Shown here: piece by piece, positions 50,830 to 60,442 of the stretch
Layout: every line of letters begins with the position of its first letter
Numbering within the stretch: position 1 is the first letter of the stretch
Origin: Noviherbaspirillum suwonense
GTDB taxonomy: Bacteria; Pseudomonadota; Gammaproteobacteria; Burkholderiales; Burkholderiaceae_D
DNA length: 64,000 nt
Reading direction: 5' to 3'
Assembly (NCBI RefSeq): GCF_900182955.1
Contig: NZ_FXUL01000027.1
Coordinates: 1 to 64,000 of the forward strand
Notes under the pieces: model-generated
Seen by the model: only the letters and a program-made list of their open reading frames with translations
Told to the model about the DNA's origin: nothing
The model's database searches: none
Program-made: the position numbers and the translations under genes

Positions 50830-52440
50830 CTAGCGTGACTTCCCGACCATGCTCAGGGCGACCGCCTCGGCCACCCGTATGCCATCGATCCCCGCCGACA
50901 TGATGCCGCCCGCGTAGCCGGCGCCCTCGCCGGCCGGATACAGGCCGCGGGTGTTGATGCTCTGCAGGCTGTCGTCGTCGCGGCGGATGCGGATCGGCGA
51001 CGAGGTGCGGGTTTCCACGCCGGTCAGCACCGCATCGTTCATCGCGAAGCCGCGGATCTGGCGGTCGAACACCGGAAGAGCCTCCCGCAGCGCCGTGATC
51101 GCGTAATCGGGCAAGGCGCTCGCGAGGTCGCCGAGCTTCACGCCCGGCTTGTAGGACGGCTGCACCGTGCCGAGCTGGCTCGACGGCCGCCGCGCCAGGA
51201 AGTCGCCGACCAGCTGGCCGGGCGCGCTGTAGTCGCCGCCGCCGAGCTCGAAGGCGCGCGACTCCCACTGCCGCTGGAATTCGATGCCGGCCAGCGGATG
51301 GCCGGGATAGTCGTCCGGGGTGATGCCGACCACGATGCCGGCGTTCGCATTGCGCTCGTTGCGCGAATACTGGCTCATGCCGTTGGTGACGACGCGGCCC
51401 GGCTCCGAGGTTGCAGCGACGACGGTTCCGCCCGGGCACATGCAGAAACTGTAGACCGAGCGGCCGTTGCCGCAGTGATGGACCAGCTTGTAATCGGCGG
51501 CGCCCAGTATCGGGTTGCCGGCGCTGGGACCGAAGCGGCAGCGGTCGATCAGGCCCTGCGGATGCTCGATCCGGAAGCCGATGGAAAAAGGCTTGGCCTC
51601 GACATGGACGCCGCGGTCGTACAGCATCTGGAAGGTGTCGCGCGCGCTATGCCCGACCGCCAGCACGACATGGTCGGCCTCGAGCCGCTCGCCGGTGGAA
51701 AGATGCAGCGCCTGCATCCGGCCATTGTCGATTTCCATGTCGGTGACCCGGGTCTCGAAGCGGATCTCGCCGCCCAGCGCCTCGATGGTCGAGCGCATCA
51801 GCTCCACCATCTTCACCAGCCGGAAAGTGCCGATGTGCGGCTTGCTGACGTACAGGATCTCGGGAGGCGCATCGGCCTTGACGAACTCGGTCAACACTTT
51901 CCGCCCGTAATGCTTCGGGTCCTTCACCTGCGTCCACAGCTTGCCGTCGGAGAATGTGCCGGCGCCGCCTTCGCCGAACTGCACATTCGACTCCGGGTGC
52001 AGCACGCGCTTGCGCCATAGCCCGAACGTGTCCTTGGTCCGCTCCCGCACCGACTTGCCGCGCTCGAGGATGATGGGCCGGAAGCCCATCTGCGCCAGGA
52101 TCAGGCCGGCGAACAGGCCGCACGGACCCATGCCGATGACAACCGGGCGGTTCGTAAAACCGGCAGGCGCTTGCGTGACATAGTGGTAATTGGTGTCGGG
52201 CGTCGGCAGCAGCGTGCGGTCGCCGGCATGCTGGCGCAGTACCGTCGCCTCATCGCTGAGTTCGACGTCCACCGTATAGATCAGCGTGACGGCGCTCTTG
52301 CGGCGGGCGTCATAGCTGCGCCTGAAAACGGTATAGCCGAGCAGCGCATCCTCGTCGATGCCCAGGCGGGCCAGGACGGCTTGCTTCAGTGCAGGTTCGG
52401 GATGGTCGAGCGGGAGTTGTACATCGATGAGTCGCAGCAT
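50830..52440 (-). CDS. FAD-dependent oxidoreductase (uncharacterised dehydrogenase family)
   Basis: 536 aa from ATG 52440 (MLRLIDVQLPLDHPEPALK); a further in-frame start at 52473 is possible. An N-terminal ~95-residue domain precedes the FAD Rossmann fold VVIGMGPCGLFAGLILAQMG. Family blocks follow: NVQFGEGGAGTFSDGKLWTQ, ADHVVLAVGHSARDTFQML, YSFCMCPGGTVVAATSEPGR and GLYPAGEGAGYAGGIMSAGI. This matches a conserved family with unknown electron donor and acceptor, often annotated as a hypothetical FAD dehydrogenase. It stands alone. Confidence 0.85.
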   Translation of the reverse strand: MLRLIDVQLPLDHPEPALKQAVLARLGIDEDALLGYTVFRRSYDARRKSAVTLIYTVDVELSDEATVLRQHAGDRTLLPTPDTNYHYVTQAPAGFTNRPVVIGMGPCGLFAGLILAQMGFRPIILERGKSVRERTKDTFGLWRKRVLHPESNVQFGEGGAGTFSDGKLWTQVKDPKHYGRKVLTEFVKADAPPEILYVSKPHIGTFRLVKMVELMRSTIEALGGEIRFETRVTDMEIDNGRMQALHLSTGERLEADHVVLAVGHSARDTFQMLYDRGVHVEAKPFSIGFRIEHPQGLIDRCRFGPSAGNPILGAADYKLVHHCGNGRSVYSFCMCPGGTVVAATSEPGRVVTNGMSQYSRNERNANAGIVVGITPDDYPGHPLAGIEFQRQWESRAFELGGGDYSAPGQLVGDFLARRPSSQLGTVQPSYKPGVKLGDLASALPDYAITALREALPVFDRQIRGFAMNDAVLTGVETRTSSPIRIRRDDDSLQSINTRGLYPAGEGAGYAGGIMSAGIDGIRVAEAVALSMVGKSR

Positions 52441-52556
52441 GCGCAGAATCCGGTGGAAGTGCACCGGCTGCAATACAGGCAGCCGGTCGGCAGGCTGCTA
52501 TTTTACCGCAGCAGCCACGACCCCTGATGCGGGCTGCGGCTGCCGCTTCACCTTGC

Positions 52557-53012
52557 TCAGGGCTTGGCGGCGCGAACCTGGTTGCGCATGGCCTTGACCT
52601 GGTCATGGTTCTTCAGCACGCCCTGGTACTGGCGCTCGACGACGGTCTTGATGTTTGCCGGCAGCGGCTTTTCCAGCGCATTGGCGTAGCTGCGCTTGGC
52701 GACGTCTTCGCCGCGCTCGCATTCGTTCAGGATAGCCTCGTCATCCTTGCCGGTGACGACGCTCTTGATATCGACCCAGCGGCGATGCAGCGCGCTGCTG
52801 ATGCTGCTGCTGGTTTCCGGGGTGCCGCCCAGCGTACGCACTTCCTGTTGCAGTTCCGCAGCCGCCTCAGCGCAGGATTGCGCGCGGGAAGTGAAGTAGG
52901 ACTTCATCTGCGTGTCCTTGATATCTTCGGCGCAGGTGCGAAAGCCTTCCTCGCCATCCTTGCAGGTTTCGATCAGGTCGTTCAGGGTCGAGATTACGTC
53001 TTTGTTGTCCAT
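52557..53012 (-). CDS. DUF2383 / PA2169-type four-helix-bundle protein
   Basis: 151 aa from ATG 53012 (MDNKDVISTLNDLIETCKDG) with AAAGGAAA upstream. The pattern is ferritin-like, with helices carrying EGFRTCAEDIKDTQMKSYF, SCAEAAAELQQEVRTLGG and ILNECERGEDVAKRSYANAL. PA2169-family proteins are found near stress genes. Function is not established. It lies directly downstream of the prkA-yeaH-spoVR terminator but has its own start. Confidence 0.82.
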   Translation of the reverse strand: MDNKDVISTLNDLIETCKDGEEGFRTCAEDIKDTQMKSYFTSRAQSCAEAAAELQQEVRTLGGTPETSSSISSALHRRWVDIKSVVTGKDDEAILNECERGEDVAKRSYANALEKPLPANIKTVVERQYQGVLKNHDQVKAMRNQVRAAKP

Positions 53013-53134
53013 GTCATTTCCTTTGCTAAGTTGAAAACCAGCCGGCACAGGCAAAATTACGCCACGCCGACATGGGCAGGTTGTTAGCTAATTGCAAACA
53101 ACGTGCCAGTCGCAAAAGGGCCTGTCCAGGGGAC

Positions 53135-53160
53135 GAAAAAACGGGCGCAGTTTGCGCCCG
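53135..53160 (-). terminator. Intrinsic terminator of the prkA-yeaH-spoVR operon
   Basis: On the minus strand CGGGCGCA and TGCGCCCG pair perfectly around an AAC loop (53160-53142), followed by six U (53141-53136). It lies about 50 bp after the SpoVR stop. Confidence 0.9.
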
Positions 53161-53212
53161 GAAGAATATGCCGGCAAATTGGCAGGATTTACACGCTGTT
53201 GCCAGCAGCCAA

Positions 53213-54763
53213 TCAACGATATCGACGGTCGGTGCGGCATTCGTGCGTCGATAAAACCTTGCCCTTGGGATCGACCGTTTCGAGCCGCACGTCGAATCCC
53301 CAGAGCCGGCCGACATGCTTCAGCACCTCGTCGGTCTGCTGGCTCAGTGGCCGGCGCTGGTATTGCGTATGCCGCAGCGTCAGCGAACGGTCGTCGCGGG
53401 TATTGACCGACCAGACCTGGATGTTCGGCTCGCGGTTGCCGAGGTTGTACTGGGCGGCCAGCTGCTGGCGCACATAGCGGTAGCCGGCGTCGTCGTGAAT
53501 GGCCGAGATGGTCAGCTTGTCGTCGTGGTCGTCATCCAGCACCGAAAAGAAATGGAATTCGCGGATCAGGCGCGGGGACAGGTATTGCGCGATGAAGCTT
53601 TCATCCTTGAAGTTGCGCATCGCAAAGTCCAGCGTCTTGCGCCAGTCGCTGCCGGCAATGTCCGGGAACCAGTGCCTGTCCTCGTCGTCCGGGTTTTCGC
53701 AGATCCGGCGGATGTCCCGCATCATCGCGAAGCCCAGCGCGTACGGGTTGATGCCGCTGTAATACGGGCTGGTGATGGTCGGCTGGAACACGACGTTGGT
53801 ATGGCTCTGCAGGAACTCCAGCATGAAGCCCTCGCTCACCACGCCCTCGTCGTACATCTGGTTCAGGATCGTGTAATGCCAGAAAGTGGCCCAGCCTTCG
53901 TTCATCACCTGGGTCTGGCGCTGCGGATAGAAATACTGGGAAATCTTGCGCGTGATGCGGACAATCTCGCGCTGCCACGGCTCCAGCAGCGGCGCCGACT
54001 TCTCGATGAAATACAGCAGGTTTTCCTGGGGTTCGCTGGGGAAGCGCACCTGCGGCGCCGCCGACGAAAACATTTCCTCCTTGCGCGGCAGCGTGCGCCA
54101 CAGGTCGTTGACCTGGCTCTGCAGATATTTCTCGCGCTCGGTCTGGCGCGCGTTTTCCTCGATCATCGAGAGCCGGGCCGGCCGCTTGTACCGGTCCACG
54201 CCATAGTTCTGCAGCGCATGGCAGGAATCCAGCAGCAGCTCGACCTCCTCGACGCCATGCCGCCGCTCGCATTCGGCGATGTAGTTCTTGGCGAACAGCA
54301 TGTAGTCGATGATGGCTTCCGCATCGGTCCAGGTGCGGAACAGGTAATTGCCCTTGAAGAAGGAATTGTGGCCGTAGGCTGCATGCGCGATGACCAGCGT
54401 CTGCATCATCAGGCTGTTTTCCTCCATCAGGTAGGCGATGCAGGGATTGGAGTTGATGACGATCTCGTAAGCCAGCCCCATCTGGCCGCGACGATAGCCT
54501 TTCTCGGTGCTGAGGAAATGCTTGCCGAACGACCAGTGGTTATACGACACCGGCATGCCGACCGATGCATACGCATCCATCATCTGCTCGGCGGTAATGA
54601 TTTCAAGCTGGTTCGGATAGGTGTCCAGTCCGAAGTCGGCGGCGACGCGCTTGACTTCCTCGTGCGCCTGCTCGATCAGTTCGATCGTCCATTCCGACTG
54701 CTCGGGCAGCCGGCGGGCGTGGGTGGGTTTGTCGATTACGTGGCTCATCTCGGCTGCTCTCAT
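53213..54763 (-). CDS. SpoVR family protein
   Basis: 516 aa. The ATG at 54763 overlaps the yeaH stop (ATGA); an in-frame ATG five codons later (54748, MSHVIDKPTH) is also possible. Family blocks are YNHWSFGKHFLSTEKGYRRG, YEIVINSNPCIAYLMEENSL, VIAHAAYGHNSFFKGNYLF, and HVMNEGWATFWHY-like NEGWATFWHYTILNQMYDEG. The C-terminal domain includes DDDHDDKLTISAIHDDAGYR. Although named for a Bacillus spore-cortex gene, this protein is common in non-spore-formers and always travels with prkA and yeaH in Proteobacteria. Molecular role unknown. Confidence 0.92.
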   Translation of the reverse strand: MRAAEMSHVIDKPTHARRLPEQSEWTIELIEQAHEEVKRVAADFGLDTYPNQLEIITAEQMMDAYASVGMPVSYNHWSFGKHFLSTEKGYRRGQMGLAYEIVINSNPCIAYLMEENSLMMQTLVIAHAAYGHNSFFKGNYLFRTWTDAEAIIDYMLFAKNYIAECERRHGVEEVELLLDSCHALQNYGVDRYKRPARLSMIEENARQTEREKYLQSQVNDLWRTLPRKEEMFSSAAPQVRFPSEPQENLLYFIEKSAPLLEPWQREIVRITRKISQYFYPQRQTQVMNEGWATFWHYTILNQMYDEGVVSEGFMLEFLQSHTNVVFQPTITSPYYSGINPYALGFAMMRDIRRICENPDDEDRHWFPDIAGSDWRKTLDFAMRNFKDESFIAQYLSPRLIREFHFFSVLDDDHDDKLTISAIHDDAGYRYVRQQLAAQYNLGNREPNIQVWSVNTRDDRSLTLRHTQYQRRPLSQQTDEVLKHVGRLWGFDVRLETVDPKGKVLSTHECRTDRRYR

Positions 54764-56028
54764 TTCGGCTGCTTCTTGAACAACTCGCGGAACACCGGAT
54801 AGATATCCGATGGCGACTCGATTTTCTGCATTGCAAAGTGCGGATGCTGGGTGGCCACCTGCGCATACTCATGCCACAGGTTCTGCGGCGCGCCGTCGGT
54901 GATCTCGACGTAGGCGTAATACTGCACCGCCGGCAGGATCGCGCTGTTCAGTATCTGCCGGCAATTCACCGAGTCCTTGTCCCAGTTATCGCCGTCCGAT
55001 GCCTGCGCTACATAGACGTTCCAGTCGCCGCTCGGGTAGCGCTCGTGCAATATGCGCTGCAGCAGGTGCAGCGCCGACGACACCACCGTGCCGCCCGACT
55101 CGCGCGAGTTGAAAAACTCGTGCTCGTCGACTTCGGTGGCCGCGGTGTGATGCCGGATGAACACCACCTCGATCTTGTCGTAGGCGCGCGTCAGGAACAG
55201 GTAAAGCAGGATGAAAAAGCGCTTGGCCGTGTCCTTGCGCTGCTCGTCCATCGAGCCCGACACGTCCATCACGCAGAACATCACCGCCTGGCTCGACGGC
55301 TTGGGCGTCTTGACGCGATTGCTGTACCGCAAATCGAACGGATCGATGAAGGGAATCGCATTGATGCGCGTCTTCAGGTGCGCAATCTCGTGCCGCAGCT
55401 TCACCACTTCCGGATGCTCTTCATCCGCCATCAGCAGCAGGTTTTCCAGCTCTTCCTCGGCACGCGTGAGACGCTTGCCATGCTTGCCGCCGATCGCGAT
55501 GCGCCGTCCCAGCGCGCCGCGCAGCGAACGCAGCACATGGATGTTGGCCGGCGTGCCGGAAGTCGTGTAGCCGGCCCGGTGGCTCTTGAATTCGGTCGTC
55601 GAAGCAAGCTGCTTCTTGACCATATTGGGCAGCTCGAGGTCCTCGAAGAAATAATTCATGAACTCTTCGCGGCTCAGCTCGAAGACGAAATCATCTTGCG
55701 TGGTCTCGTCGCTGTTGCCCGACTTGCCGCCGCCTCCGCCGCCTCCGCCGCCACGCGGCCGGGCGACGCGGTCGCCTTTCAGGTATTCCTCGTTGCCAGG
55801 GTTGACGACCTCCCAGATGCCGCCATGGGAATGGCCGAACGTAGGCTCGGTCACATCCCTCGCGGGGATGGAAATCTTTTCGCCGCTGGCGATGTCAGTG
55901 ATGGAGCGCCCCTTGATTGCACGCTCGACCGCCTGCTTGATCTGACCTTTGTAGCGACGCAAAAAGCGTTCACGGTTGACCGCGGACTTGTTCTTGCTCT
56001 GCAAACGCCGATCGATAAGGTAAGTCAA
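54760..56028 (-). CDS. yeaH: YeaH/YhbH family protein (DUF444, vWA-like)
   Basis: 422 aa starting at TTG 56028 with AGGAGAG close upstream. A Gly-rich run (RGGGGGGGGGKSGNSD, ~92-107) follows an N-terminal basic region. The C-terminal half is a von Willebrand A-like domain with the metal site VMFCVMDVSGSMDEQRKDTA (~250-270), then YVAQASDGDNWDKDSVNC. It is coupled to spoVR by ATGA overlap and 189 bp behind prkA. In E. coli yeaG (PrkA) and yeaH respond together to nitrogen starvation and stationary phase. Confidence 0.93.
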   Translation of the reverse strand: MTYLIDRRLQSKNKSAVNRERFLRRYKGQIKQAVERAIKGRSITDIASGEKISIPARDVTEPTFGHSHGGIWEVVNPGNEEYLKGDRVARPRGGGGGGGGGKSGNSDETTQDDFVFELSREEFMNYFFEDLELPNMVKKQLASTTEFKSHRAGYTTSGTPANIHVLRSLRGALGRRIAIGGKHGKRLTRAEEELENLLLMADEEHPEVVKLRHEIAHLKTRINAIPFIDPFDLRYSNRVKTPKPSSQAVMFCVMDVSGSMDEQRKDTAKRFFILLYLFLTRAYDKIEVVFIRHHTAATEVDEHEFFNSRESGGTVVSSALHLLQRILHERYPSGDWNVYVAQASDGDNWDKDSVNCRQILNSAILPAVQYYAYVEITDGAPQNLWHEYAQVATQHPHFAMQKIESPSDIYPVFRELFKKQPK

Positions 56029-56216
56029 TATGCTCTCCTGCTCGAACTACCGGGTAAACGCGGAACCGTCGCCTCCGGTGTACCAGATACTGTTCCCGGC
56101 TTGCCGGGTCCGGCGCACGCGACGGGCACGCCGAAAATTCCTGCTGGCCCCACCCTCATAAACTAGCAAGAGCAGGGCCAGTAATGCAAGCACTGCGGAG
56201 CAGCCGGCGTTCCAGG

Positions 56217-58145
56217 CTACGACGACTTCCTTACCCGCAGATACCATTCGCACAGCAGCCGCACCTGCTTGGGCGTATAGCCCTTGGCTACCATGCGCTC
56301 GACGAACTCCTTGTGCTTGTGCGCGTCGTCGGCGCTGGCCTTGGCATTGAACGAGATGACGGGAAGGAGTTCCTCGGTATTGGAGAACATCTTCTTCTCG
56401 ATCACCGTGCGGAACTTCTCGTAGCCCGTCCAGGCCGGGTTCTTGCCATTGTTATGCGCCCGCGTACGCAACACGAAGTTGACGATCTCGTTCCGGAAGT
56501 CCTTGGGATTGGAAATGCCGGCCGGTTTCTCGATCTTCTCCAGCTCGCTGTTGAGCGAGTCGCGGTTGAAGCTTTCGCCGGTGTCGGGATCGCGGAACTC
56601 CTGGTCCTGAATCCAGAAATCGGCGAACGTCACGTAGCGGTCGAAGATATTCTGGCCGTACTCGGAATAACTCTCCAGGTAGGCGGTCTGTATCTCCTTG
56701 CCGATGAACTCGACGTAACGCTGCGCCAGGTATTCCTTGATGTAGGAATAGTATTTCTGCTCGGTCTCGGGCGGAAACTGTTCGCGGCTCACTGCCTGTT
56801 CCAGCACATACAGAAGATGTACCGGATTGGCGGCGACCTCGGTGCTGTCGAAGTTGAACACCTTCGACAATATCTTGAACGCGAACCGGGTGGACAAGCC
56901 CGTCATGCCTTCGTCGACGCCCGCGTAATCGGCATACTCGGTGCGCGACTTGGCCTTCGGATCGGTGTCCTTCAGGTTCTCGCCGTCGTACACCTGCATC
57001 TTGCTGAAGATGCTGGAGTTTTCCGGCTCCTTCAACCGCGACAGTACGGCGAACTGGGCCATCATCTTCAGCGTGCCGGGCGCGCAGGGCGCGGTGGCCA
57101 GCGACGAGTTGCGCACCAGCTTGTCGTAGATCTTGATCTCGTCGCTCACGCGCAGGCAGTACGGCACCTTGACGATATAGATCCGGTCGAGGAAAGCCTC
57201 ATTGTTCTTGTTGTTCTTGAAAGCCTTCCACTCCGACTCGTTCGAGTGCGCCAGCACGACGCCGTCGAACGGTATCGCGCCGAAACCCTCGGTGCCCTTG
57301 TAGTTGCCTTCCTGGGTGGCGGTCAGCAGCGGATGCAGCACCTTGATCGGCGCCTTGAACATCTCGACGAACTCGAGCAGGCCCTGGTTGGCCAGGCACA
57401 GGCCGCCGGAGTAGCTGTAGGCGTCCGGGTCGTCCTGCGAATAACTTTCCAGCTTGCGGATATCGACCTTGCCCACCAGCGACGAGATATCCTGGTTGTT
57501 TTCATCGCCCGGCTCGGTCTTGGCGACCGCGACCTGGCGCAGCACCGACGGATAGCGGCGTACGATGCGGAAGCGGTTGATGTCGCCGTTGAACTCGTGC
57601 AGGCGCTTGACGGCCCACGGGCTGGGAATGGAGCGGAGATAGCGGCGCGGGATGCCGTAGTCCTCTTCGAGGATCAGGCCGTCTTCCTGCTCGTTGAACA
57701 GGCCGAGCGGGGATTCGTTGACCGGCGAGCCCTTGATGCAATAGAAGGGGACCTGCTCCATCAGGGACTTCAGCTTTTCGGCGATGGACGACTTGCCGCC
57801 GCCGACCGGGCCGAGCAGATAGAGGATTTGCTTGCGCTCTTCCAGGCCTTGCGCGGCATGCCGGAAGTAGGAAACCACCTGCTCGATGACTTCCTCGGTG
57901 CCATAAAACTCGCGGAACGCGGGATAGATCTTGATAACCTTGTTGGCGAAGATACGTGACAGCCGCGGGTCGTGCCGGGTGTCGAGCAGTTCAGGCTCGC
58001 CGATTGCCTTGAGCATTCGTTCTGCCGCAGTGGCGTACACCATGCGGTCGCGCTTGCAAAGGTCCAGGTACTCCTGGACCGACATCTCTTCCTCACGGGT
58101 CCTGTCATACCGTGCTGCATAGTTCTCAAAGATTTTCATTTGCAT
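56217..58145 (-). CDS. prkA: PrkA-type serine protein kinase
   Basis: 642 aa. AAAGGAAAC precedes the ATG at 58145; a second ATG two codons later is equally usual for the family. The N-terminal AAA-type domain (PrkA) has Walker A LLGPVGGGKSSIAEKL (~108-123) and LFNEQEDGLILEEDYGIPRR. The C-terminal PrkA kinase-like domain includes YSGGLCLANQGLLEFVEMFK and FDGVVLAHSNESEWKAFKNN. PrkA (YeaG) is a stress-linked kinase or AAA+ protein. It is the first gene of the prkA-yeaH-spoVR operon. Confidence 0.94.
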   Translation of the reverse strand: MQMKIFENYAARYDRTREEEMSVQEYLDLCKRDRMVYATAAERMLKAIGEPELLDTRHDPRLSRIFANKVIKIYPAFREFYGTEEVIEQVVSYFRHAAQGLEERKQILYLLGPVGGGKSSIAEKLKSLMEQVPFYCIKGSPVNESPLGLFNEQEDGLILEEDYGIPRRYLRSIPSPWAVKRLHEFNGDINRFRIVRRYPSVLRQVAVAKTEPGDENNQDISSLVGKVDIRKLESYSQDDPDAYSYSGGLCLANQGLLEFVEMFKAPIKVLHPLLTATQEGNYKGTEGFGAIPFDGVVLAHSNESEWKAFKNNKNNEAFLDRIYIVKVPYCLRVSDEIKIYDKLVRNSSLATAPCAPGTLKMMAQFAVLSRLKEPENSSIFSKMQVYDGENLKDTDPKAKSRTEYADYAGVDEGMTGLSTRFAFKILSKVFNFDSTEVAANPVHLLYVLEQAVSREQFPPETEQKYYSYIKEYLAQRYVEFIGKEIQTAYLESYSEYGQNIFDRYVTFADFWIQDQEFRDPDTGESFNRDSLNSELEKIEKPAGISNPKDFRNEIVNFVLRTRAHNNGKNPAWTGYEKFRTVIEKKMFSNTEELLPVISFNAKASADDAHKHKEFVERMVAKGYTPKQVRLLCEWYLRVRKSS

Positions 58146-58661
58146 GTTTCCTTTGAAGTGAATCTATTGTCAGCCCTGCTGTAGCCATGAGCTGGCTTTC
58201 TGCACCGCAATTCAATAATACGCGCACTTTCTTTGGTCGGCATTCGGCAGATCCGGAAATTTTGATCTATTACGAAGCCAGGCCACATGCCCTTCCAACA
58301 TGCGTTTCCCATACGCGTTGCGATCGTTGCGAAATGGCGCGCGGGCCTTTGGGACCGCACTCAAAACCGGATTCATACTTGCATATTAGCCGAATCATTG
58401 CGCCAGGCGTTGACGGGTTTGCGGCATGCCGACAACTTACTTTCGGCATGCGCAACCCCGATGCGTATGCGCCGGTCATACACCTGTCTTGTGCAGCCCA
58501 ACGGCGTTATCATCGCAACACGCAAAATTCTGCGGAACAGCAACTTCATCATGGCATTCCGATGTGTGTTGCATCAAGCCTGAAACTTTGTCTTACAATT
58601 TTCCGCTCTCGATGTCACCTCCTTACAACCCGCCGCCAACGGCAATTTCACTCAACGATCA
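58146..58661. other. 516-bp intergenic region between divergent prkA and the SET gene
   Basis: Base composition is more even than in flanking genes. Several open frames cross it on both strands, but none has a ribosome site together with a recognisable protein, so I call no gene. It must hold the promoters of prkA (minus) and the SET-domain gene (plus). No long hairpin or repeat is seen. Confidence 0.5.
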
Positions 58662-59162
58662 ATGACCCGCTCCAAGCCTGCCGCCGTGCCTGTTCCGGAA
58701 CCTATTCCTTCCGTCGTCGTGCGCCATTCCCCGATTCATGGCAATGGTGTCTTCGCCAGACGCAAGATCCCTGCCGGGTCGCTCGTTTCCGAGTACATCG
58801 GTGAAATCATCTCGGAAAAGGAAGCGGAGAAACGTACCGGGCTCGATCCGGACAATCCCTTCCATACGTTTTTTTTCGCGCTTGAGAACGGCAAGATGAT
58901 CGATGGCGCAAGCGGCGGCAACGACGTGCGCTGGATCAACCACAGCTGCGCGCCCAACTGCGAGGCGCGCGAGGAAGACAACCGGATCTTCATCTACACC
59001 CTGCGCGACATCGCGCGCGGCGAGGAACTCAACTACGACTATGGCCTGGTGCTCGAGGGCCGCCATACGCCCGCGGTCAAGCGCGCCTACCAGTGCCTGT
59101 GCGGCGAGCCGAACTGCCGCAAGACCATGCTGGCGCCCAAGCGCCGAAGCAGGTCGGCCTGA
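58662..59162 (+). CDS. SET-domain protein lysine methyltransferase with post-SET cysteines
   Basis: 166 aa, a nearly minimal SET domain. Motifs are SPIHGNGVFARRKIPAGSLV at the start, the SAM/knot motif WINHSCAPNC (~91-100), EELNYDYGLV (~121-130) with the catalytic Tyr, and a post-SET YQCLCGEPNCRKTM (~143-156) whose three cysteines, with the NHSC Cys, would bind zinc as in eukaryotic enzymes. The tail is basic (APKRRSRSA). Such proteins occur scattered in bacteria, and targets are unknown; basic proteins such as the H1-like tails in this genome are conceivable but speculative. Confidence 0.9.
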   Translation: MTRSKPAAVPVPEPIPSVVVRHSPIHGNGVFARRKIPAGSLVSEYIGEIISEKEAEKRTGLDPDNPFHTFFFALENGKMIDGASGGNDVRWINHSCAPNCEAREEDNRIFIYTLRDIARGEELNYDYGLVLEGRHTPAVKRAYQCLCGEPNCRKTMLAPKRRSRSA

Positions 59163-59176
59163 GTCGGCCTGGTACG

Positions 59177-60442
59177 GTGACTGCAAGCATCGAAGCGCAT
59201 GCCGGCGCCGCGCGCGTGGCGGTTATCGGCGGCGGTCCGGCCGGGCTGATGGCCGCCGAAACGCTGGCCGGCGCGGGCGTCGCGGTCGACCTGTACGACG
59301 CCATGCCCTCGGTCGGCCGCAAGTTCCTGCTGGCGGGACGCGGCGGCCTGAACCTGACGCATTCGGAGCCGTCCGCGCCGTTCCGCTCCCGTTTCCCGGG
59401 CCGGGAGGAAGAGGTCGGACGCTGGCTCGACGGCTTCGGCGCGCAGGACCTGCGCGACTGGTCGCACGGGCTGGGCGTGGAAACTTTCGTCGGCAGTTCG
59501 GGCCGGGTCTTCCCGACGGAAATGAAAGCCGCACCATTGTTGCGCGCCTGGCTGCACCGTCTGCGTGCAGCGGGCGTCCATTTCCATATGCGTCACCGCT
59601 GGCTGGGCTGGGATGGGGAAAGCCGGCAACTGCGCTTTGCATCGGAAACGGGCGAGGTCCGCACGGACGTCGACGCGACGCTGCTGGCGCTGGGCGGCGC
59701 AAGCTGGAAGCGGCTCGGGTCGGACGGCGCCTGGGTGCCGCTGCTGCGCGACGCCGGCGTCGGGGTGACGCCGCTCATGCCCGCCAACTGCGGCTTCGAC
59801 GCGGCGTGGAGCCCGCATTTCCGCGAGCGGCATGCCGGCCAGCCGGTCAAGACCGTGACCGCCTGCTGCACGGCGCCGGACGGGCGCGTGCTGCGGCGCC
59901 AGGGCGAGTTCGTCGTCACGGAAAGCGGCGTCGAGGGCAGCCTGATCTATGCGCTGTCCGCGCCGCTGCGGGATGCGATTGCGGCTGACGGGGTTGCCAC
60001 GCTCTACCTCGACCTCGCGCCCGGCAAGAGCCTGGAGCGCATCCATGCGGAATTGGTCCACCCGCGCGGCTCGCGCTCGCTGGCCAGCCACCTGCAGAGC
60101 CGTGCGGGCATCGACGGCATCAAGGCGGGCCTGCTGCGCGAAGTGCTGGGACGCGACGGCATGGATGACATGGGAACCGTGGCGGCGGCGTTCAAATCGC
60201 TGCCGGTGCGGCTGGTGGCGCCACGGCCCATCGACGAGGCCATCAGCAGCGCCGGCGGCGTGCGCTTCGACACGCTGGACGACGGTTTGATGCTGCGCGC
60301 GCTGCCGGGCGTGTTCTGCGCCGGCGAGATGATTGACTGGGAAGCGCCGACCGGCGGCTACCTGCTCACCGCCTGCATGGCGAGCGGCAAGCGGGCGGCG
60401 GAAGGCGTGCTGCGGTGGCTGCCTGCAAGGAGCGTGCGCTGA
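59177..60442 (+). CDS. NAD(P)/FAD-dependent flavoprotein (HI0933/BaiN-like, TIGR03862 type)
   Basis: 421 aa if started at GTG 59177; a longer frame overlapping the SET gene is less likely. The FAD fold is VAVIGGGPAGLMAAETLAGA, then SVGRKFLLAGRGGLNLTHSE, FVGSSGRVFPTEMKAAPLLR, LLALGGASWKRLGSDGAWVP, and near the end PGVFCAGEMIDWEAPTGGYL, LLTACMASGKRAAEG. These match the HI0933-like flavoprotein family. Substrates are unknown in this subgroup. Its stop overlaps the ferredoxin start by one base (TGATG), so the two are translationally coupled and may form an electron-transfer pair. Confidence 0.88.
   Translation: MTASIEAHAGAARVAVIGGGPAGLMAAETLAGAGVAVDLYDAMPSVGRKFLLAGRGGLNLTHSEPSAPFRSRFPGREEEVGRWLDGFGAQDLRDWSHGLGVETFVGSSGRVFPTEMKAAPLLRAWLHRLRAAGVHFHMRHRWLGWDGESRQLRFASETGEVRTDVDATLLALGGASWKRLGSDGAWVPLLRDAGVGVTPLMPANCGFDAAWSPHFRERHAGQPVKTVTACCTAPDGRVLRRQGEFVVTESGVEGSLIYALSAPLRDAIAADGVATLYLDLAPGKSLERIHAELVHPRGSRSLASHLQSRAGIDGIKAGLLREVLGRDGMDDMGTVAAAFKSLPVRLVAPRPIDEAISSAGGVRFDTLDDGLMLRALPGVFCAGEMIDWEAPTGGYLLTACMASGKRAAEGVLRWLPARSVR

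Noticed and set aside
56184-57959. Plus-strand 591-aa frame
   Set aside because: Antisense to prkA, whose motifs are intact.
58187-58804. 205-aa plus-strand frame upstream of and overlapping the SET gene
   Set aside because: No ribosome site, no recognisable protein, and it runs into the SET gene in another frame.
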